Shown one piece after another: positions 58,836 to 64,000 of a stretch of DNA of 64,000 nucleotides (position 1 is the stretch's first letter; each line of letters starts with the position of its first letter). The stretch spans positions 80,937 through 144,936 of the forward strand of contig WFMF01000445.1 of assembly GCA_011033025.1 (NCBI GenBank), in the 5' to 3' direction. Made by a program: the position numbers and the translations under genes. The stretch is from Beroe forskalii. Its lineage: Eukaryota; Ctenophora; Nuda; Beroida; Beroidae. A model generated the notes under the pieces. It saw nothing but the letters and a program-made list of their open reading frames with translations. It searched no databases and had not been told where the DNA came from.

Positions 58836-59389
58836 TGGCTAACACAGAGAGAGAGACACGGTTAGCTACAGGAGGGGTGTAGTTAGCCACAAAATTAGAC
58901 GTGGTAAGTTACATAAGGAAAGTTGTTAACTTTAAAAAGTGAAATGATACAAAAACCGATCAAAGCACGAGCTCACGGTAAGCCTGAAATCTGATTGGTC
59001 AAGCTGACATTACTCTGCAAATTAGCTACATATAAGCCAGAATAAGACTGAAAATCTCAAGTCTCAACACCATCAACATAGCTCAAGCTAACAAGTTCTG
59101 GAAAGAGTTTAGCAGGATCTTTAACTTTGCAAATGTGAGTGCCAGAGGTGATGGAAGGACAAGTGATAAGGGAAGGAAGATGATCAATGAGAAATTTGAG
59201 AAGGAAAGAAAGTAGCAATGCTGCAAAATTGAATGATGGGAGTGATGGTTTCTCTGACCTATAGAGAGCAATGATAAGATCTGATGAGGCATGTTTCGGA
59301 TGGTGACATGACAATTGAAGAGAAGATACTAACACATGTTTTGGCCTATGGGCTGTCAGATTCCCAAAAAGTCTATGACCTCTTTCTAC
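58836..59389. other. Upstream flank of the zinc-finger gene
   Basis: Presumed promoter and 5' UTR of the minus-strand zinc-finger gene on the left. Nothing else is identified. Overlapping open frames at 59057-59335 have no family features. Confidence 0.4.
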
Positions 59390-60280
59390 CTTAAGCTGCC
59401 TGTCACGTGTCTGCCTGCCAGATTTCCAACCGACCTTACTTTACCTTCTAGTGCTTGTCAACCTGCTAGATTTCCAACCAACCTTACTTTAGCTTCTTCT
59501 GCTTGTCAACCATCCAGATTTACTAACAATCTTACTCTGTCTTCTGCTGCTTGGCACCTGCCAGATTCCATATAATAAACCTTTCTGTACCATCTGCTGC
59601 TTGTCACCCTGACGCCAGCCAGATTTTCTACCAATGTTACTCTACCTTCAGCTGCTTCTCAGCCTGCCATATTTCCTATTAACCTTACTTTACCTTGTGC
59701 TGCATTCGAAAACAGAATGTCAGATTTCCTACCAAACTTATTATACCTACTACTGCTTCTCAGCCTACCAGATTTCCAACCAACCTTACACTACCATCAG
59801 CTGCTTGTCATCCTGTCAGATTTCCTATCAACCTTACATACTCTACCTTCTGCTGCTTGTCAGCTAGCCAGATTTCCGATCATTACCTAACTCTACCTTT
59901 TGCTGCTTTTCAGCCTACCAGATTTGTTATTAACCTTACTTTACCTTCTGCTCCTTGTCAGTCTGACAGATTTCCTTCTAACCTTACTTTACCTTGTGCT
60001 ACTTCTCATTCTGCCAGATTTTCTTCCAGCCTTGCCCTTCCTTCTGCTGCTTGTTAGCCAGTACGATTTCCTACCAACCTTACTCTACCTTCAGCTGCTT
60101 GTCAGCTTGACACCTGCCAGATTTCCTAATAACATTAGATACTCTACCTTCTCCTTCTGCATGTTTGTCACCCTGTAAGATTTCCTACCAACCTTATTTT
60201 ACCTTCTGCTACATCTCAGCCTGCCAGTTTTTTCTAGCAATCTTAGGATACCTAGCTTCTGTTGCTTTTCAGCTTGCAAG
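59390..60280. repeat. Minisatellite with a unit of about 48 bp
   Basis: About 18 diverged head-to-tail copies of CCAGATTTCC-TACCAACCTTACTTTACCTTCTGCTGCTTGTCAGCCTG-like sequence. Because the unit is a multiple of three, two plus-strand frames stay open for long stretches and read as 16-residue repeats (ARFPTNLTLPSAACQP-like). Occasional units differ by indels, which breaks the frames, so a protein is unlikely. Confidence 0.9.
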
Positions 60281-61370
60281 GCTTCCTAAACCTTACTCAA
60301 CTCAATAATAATAATAATTTAAACTGTTCAAATATAGCTTTGACAGTGCACTTAGCATTATGAAGAGAAATAGGTAAAAATTCAAATCAATTAAATAAGT
60401 TAAAGCGATGAAACTTTCTGCTGCTTCTCAGCCCACCAGATTTTCTACTGACCTATTTTGAGGAGTACAACTGTCTCAACACTATAAGCACTACTTGAGT
60501 GCTTGAAATGTTAAAAGGTATAAATTTGTTATAACTCTTCCCTACACATGTTTAAATTTAATGAGTAATCGAAATGCTAAGGGAAAACGGCACTTATTCA
60601 TTACCTTATGGCACATCAGAATTATTGTGTTGATGAGTGAATGTAATAGAAATAGAAATGACAAAGACTTCTACATTCTATAGACTGCAGTAGGTAAAGA
60701 TTTCATGCTATTAGAGTGACTGGTAAACAAGAATACTAGTAAAATGACATTCCATTCAATTCAAAAAGTTACTGAGAGCACGAGGGAGGATGCCATTGAA
60801 CATGGCTGAATCCCAAATAATATTAAATGAATCCCAAATAATAATAAAATAATTTTATTGTAATGTAACATAAAATAAATAAAATAAAGGGCTTCAAGCT
60901 CAAACAGACAACACAGCACTTCAATTATTTTAAGTACACATATTACTAAGAGTACAGTAACTTAGCAAATTTATTCTACATCGCATTTCACTAAAACTGA
61001 TACATCAAACCCATATCTCATTAGAATAGCAATGACTTTATTAGGCAGCCATTGATATTAATTGATAATGATATCAAACCAGAATAAAGCATACCCACAG
61101 TTATCAGCACCGACATAGCTCAAAGTCATTTTCATGCAGAATTCCTACGAATATATTTTTTTCCTAGCTCCCAAATATTATAACACTTACGCGTCGAGCA
61201 AAATTACAATTTTTGCGCGCGGCGCACCGAAAAATCTGATAGCACCAAGTACAAATTTAGATTTAATTTTGAATTCACTTAACCATGTGCTTACGCGCGG
61301 GTGTGGCTTTTGTCGTACGATGTATGACCCGCTGACGCCAGCCGCGATGAGAATCAGCGCCGCGCGCGCG
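60281..61370. other. Gene-free AT-rich spacer
   Basis: Nothing coding recognised. One more diverged unit of the 48-bp minisatellite occurs near 60417-60450 (TTTCTGCTGCTTCTCAGCCC). Duplicated TGAATCCCAAATAATA lies near 60805-60845. Confidence 0.45.
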
Positions 61371-61505
61371 GCGCTGATTCTAGAGAGGGTCTGTCAACGT
61401 CAGACAAGTGTGGCCTAGGTGGTTATTTAGCCTTGTCAGACGTTGTCAGGTTGTCTGACCCCTACGCCTTCGGCGGGCGCGCGCGTCCGCCTGACAACAT
61501 GAAAC
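61371..61505. repeat. GC-rich inverted-repeat block related to the 7721-8030 element
   Basis: CGCCGCGCGCGCGGCGCTGATTC and GGCGGGCGCGCGCGTCCGCC palindromes flank repeated TGTCAGACGTTGTCAGG/TGTCTGAC words. TCAGACAACGCCTGACAAC in the 7721 element is the same theme. Non-coding. Confidence 0.6.
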
Positions 61506-61507
61506 AG

Positions 61508-61773
61508 TGAACAGGGGGTGAGTCTCCCATATAAACGGGAGCCTTCATTATCTATGACAATGACGTCACTCAGAAAAATATAATTAAGCGCACCTAGCGC
61601 TTTAAGGACTAGGGTTAGGGTCACGATTAGGGTCAGGATTTGTTAGGGTTAGGGTTAGGATTAAGGTTAGGGTTTTGGTTAGGGCTATGGATAGGTTTAG
61701 GATACAGAAAAATTGACGTTCAGATCTGTGACGTCACTCAGAGCCGTTTATATGGGAGACATACCGAACAGGG
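61508..61773. mobile_element. MITE-like element with terminal inverted repeats and telomere-like core
   Basis: The left terminus GTCTCCCATATAAACGGGA (about 61523) and right terminus GCCGTTTATATGGGAGAC (about 61743) are inverted repeats. Just inside each is TGACGTCACTCAG. The core, about 61608-61700, is degenerate (T)TAGGG repeat. GAACAGGG flanks both sides (61508 and 61766) and could be a target-site duplication. No coding capacity. Confidence 0.65.
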
Positions 61774-62463
61774 ATATACCGATATACGTGTTTAGTAAGC
61801 AGTACAGATAAACTATTACTTAAACTAAAGGTTTAGGTATTACTATTAAGTGAGTGTATAACTCATATACTCAATATAATAAGTAAGTGAACAATAAGAT
61901 AAGTTCATTATTCAAGCAACCTGGGCACAAAAAATTAACATCAATAATACATCTTTCAATGCTAATGTGCGCACAGTTGTCAGAATTAAATTAAAATAAT
62001 TGTTAAAAGATATAACTTTAAAAATTGATTACGACATAAGTTATAATCTATTTATTTCCATTGTATTTGTCAGTCACTGGTCTCTACAGTCTTCTAAATT
62101 CCCGGGGTACACAGTTCAAGTTGAAACAGATAAAGTTTCAAAAGGGTTCAATAATAATATCAATAATCAATATGAAATTCTGCCAGGTAAGAAGTATGTG
62201 ATTGGTCCCATTCCTGAATCGTCACGGTAAATCAAGCAGTATAATAGCGAATAAATTACACATTATTTACATTTTCACATGTTTAGTTAATTTAAAGTTT
62301 AAGGACGTATGGGATCAGGAGGCATATGGACGTAAATTATAGAAAAAGTAGTAAGACATAACAATATTCTGCTCTGATTGTCTGATGTGATTGTATTGTT
62401 CTGAGTACAGCAACCAGAATAGATTTTAAACGTCAAACAACAAGTAAAATAAGGGTCCGGTGA
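61774..62463. other. AT-rich spacer
   Basis: Begins with GATATACGTGTTTAG, matching the terminus of the GC-rich foldback family. A plus-strand open frame at 62000-62230 has an acceptor-like CAG before it and a GTAAG inside, but no family assignment is possible. Nothing else is seen. Confidence 0.4.
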
Positions 62464-64000
62464 TCAATGCGATCGAGATATCTCAATCGTGTCACTGCTG
62501 ATATCCACCGCTCCTTCCCCGTCTGAGTCGCTGATGCAAATCACTGTGTTCTCGTCAAAGGGCGTGCCGGAAAACTCAATTTGCTCAATCAGGGGGACCG
62601 ATGAAGCTGAATGTCCAATCAGGGGGACCGATGAAGCTGAATGTCCAATCAGGGGGACCGATGAAGCTGAATGTCCAACCAGGGGGACCGATGAAGCTGA
62701 ATGTCCAATCAGGGGCACCGATGAAGCTGAATGTCCAACCAGGGGGACCGATGAAGCTGAATGTTCAATCAGGGGCACCGATGAAGCTGAATGTTCAATC
62801 AGAGGGACTGATGAAGCTGAATGTCCAACCAGGGGGACCGATGAAGCTGAATGTCCAATCATGGGGACCGATGAAGCTGAATGTCCAATCAGAGGTGCCG
62901 ATGAAGCTGAATGTCCAATCAGGGGGACCGATGAAGCTGAATGACCAATCATGGGGACCGATGAGGCTGAATGTCCAATCATGGAGACTGTTGAAGCTGA
63001 ATGTCCAATCATCGGGACCGATGAAGCAGATTGTCCAATCACGGGCATCGATGAAGCTGAATGTCCAATCAGGGGGACTGATGATGCTGAATGTCCAATC
63101 AGGGGGACTAATGAAGCTGAATGTCCAATCAGAGTCAGAGAGTTTGAGCGGGTACGAGATCGCTTTTGTTTGGATTCGCTGGTGCTGGCCAAATCTGCGG
63201 GGAAGATCTTTTTAGTTTCAGATTTTCAAAAACCAATGATACATTCAGGGATAAAATTGTGTCATTAAATTTCTCAAATTTACACTTTGTTTAAAGTAAA
63301 TTATCAATGCAAATGATTAATTTTGATTTCATATTCTGATCAAATCAGAAAATGAAATTCCATCTCCTAAAATCACCTGAATTCCCAGCAGGTAATAATC
63401 TTAGATCGCTGTTTTGAGATACCAGTTCCATGACTGTTTCCGCTAATGTTTTCTGGACTGAAAATAATATGGCGTTTTAAATCATAATTTTATGAAAACT
63501 GAGAAATTTATTTCAGATTCAGCTCAATTTAAACACGTTTAAAGCCCCCCTCCCCTCGAGATCTCCCACGTACCCGAAAAAACAATTTACACGTTACCTG
63601 GATTTGGGTTGGCTTCAGAGGGACTGCCTATAGTCATATCAGCCAAAACCAACTCCGGGATACTGGAAGCATCAATTTCCATATCTTCAGCCCCCTCAGT
63701 CGAAACGAAACAATTTGAGATTGTCATCTGAGTTCCGCTTGTTGATGTGGGTGGTGGCAGGATGTTACCACAAATCGATAACAGCGTCTGTTTGGGATGA
63801 CGGGACCGAGGTTTGGAGGATCTAGGCTTGGGTGGGGGTAGTACCCGCGGGGCCTCGCGAGGGACTGTCAACGATATACTGGGTTTGGGCGGGGTTTTCG
63901 TGGTTTTTGGTGGAACAGGGTTAGGTTTGTCAGGTTTGTCAGGTTTTTCGATGTAAGGGAAGAAGGGAACAGTAACGGTCTTGCTAACGGTAACAGGGCT
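62464..64000 (-). CDS. Unknown nuclear-type protein with decapeptide repeats and SUMO-interaction-like motif (5' end outside window)
   Basis: Exons on the minus strand: 63598-64000 (open to the window edge), 63377-63457, 62464-63194 (TGA). Junctions are GT-AG and in phase. The first part is proline- and lysine-rich (KPDKPDKPNPVPPK, LPPPKPRSSKPRSRHPKQT), then acidic (GAEDMEIDASSIPELVLADM), then a short helical-looking stretch (QKTLAETVMELVSQNSDLRL), a basic stretch (SKQKRSRTRSNS, possible nuclear signal) and about 18 copies of a 10-residue unit, VPLIGHSASS. The C-terminus, ENTVICISDSDGEGAVDISS, contains VICISDSD, which fits a SUMO-interaction motif (hydrophobic V-I-x-I followed by Ser/Asp). 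No known domain is recognised. A chromatin or PML-body-like role is only a guess. Confidence 0.75.
62582..63133. repeat. 30-bp coding tandem repeat, about 18 units
   Basis: Unit AATGTCCAATCAGGGGGACC-GATGAAGCTG repeated head to tail in frame within the last exon of the minus-strand gene. Variants are mostly substitutions at fixed positions. The opposite strand is also open in two frames, which is a side effect. Confidence 0.95.

Noticed and set aside
61608..61700. Chromosome end (telomere)
   Set aside because: TTAGGG units are few, degenerate, and enclosed by inverted repeats with a coding gene beyond. It is an interstitial telomere-like sequence.
62060..62186. Possible plus-strand exon (KFPGYTVQVETDKVSKGF)
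   Set aside because: An acceptor-like CAG and a GTAAG are present, but no partner exon or domain can be named. Too weak to annotate.
62489..63268. Plus-strand frames reading RGTDEAECPI and KLNVQSGGPM repeats
   Set aside because: Antisense shadows of the 30-bp coding repeat. The minus strand has matching splice sites, phases and a plausible C-terminus.

Overview
This is metazoan nuclear DNA. It contains multi-exon genes with GT-AG introns, an integrin alpha subunit, a LAR-type (type IIa) receptor tyrosine phosphatase, a NUS1/NgBR-like cis-prenyltransferase subunit, AT-rich introns and spacers, and fragments of CR1/jockey-like and Penelope-like retroelements. The wide divergence of the receptors suggests an invertebrate, perhaps an early-branching animal lineage, but the sequence alone does not fix the phylum.

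Layout. 1-5242 (minus): integrin alpha, ten exons, complete at its N-terminus and cut by the window edge just after the GFFKR cytoplasmic motif. 5243-14543: a transposon graveyard with a CR1-like reverse transcriptase fragment (minus), GC-rich foldback elements, a decayed Penelope-like element, a second CR1-like fragment (plus) and a three-copy dispersed repeat. 14544-49538 (plus): one LAR-type receptor phosphatase of about 47 exons, read here as 7 Ig domains, 8 fibronectin III domains, a polybasic cleavage site, one membrane span and tandem phosphatase domains D1 and D2. Its introns hold arrays of CACGTG, RFX-like and CRE-containing motifs, a long perfect-looking hairpin and several minisatellites. 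49756-50410: a further in-phase exon encoding a proline-rich, tyrosine-containing tail behind the UGA stop. 52450-53907 (minus): NUS1-like gene. 54357-55196 (minus): intronless aldo-keto reductase. 56947-58835 (minus): protein with eight RanBP2-type zinc fingers. 59390-60280: 48-bp minisatellite. 61380-61800: GC-rich and foldback repeats with telomere-like sequence. 62464-64000 (minus): 3' part of a gene whose last exon encodes about 18 decapeptide repeats and a SUMO-interaction-like motif.

The integrin and the phosphatase are divergently arranged surface receptors for matrix or cell contact. In other animals both act in adhesion signalling, but a functional link here is only inferred. The other genes are housekeeping or unassigned.

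The most interesting signal is at the 3' end of the phosphatase. A family-length protein ends at UGA followed by CUAG, the strongest known metazoan readthrough context. The same exon continues in frame to a splice donor whose phase matches a 218-codon open exon. A 21-nt microexon in the last Ig domain sits where vertebrate LAR phosphatases carry their meA microexon. Three probable single-base or splice-site defects (integrin G4 run, phosphatase C5 run, phosphatase D1 donor) need to be separated from assembly error.
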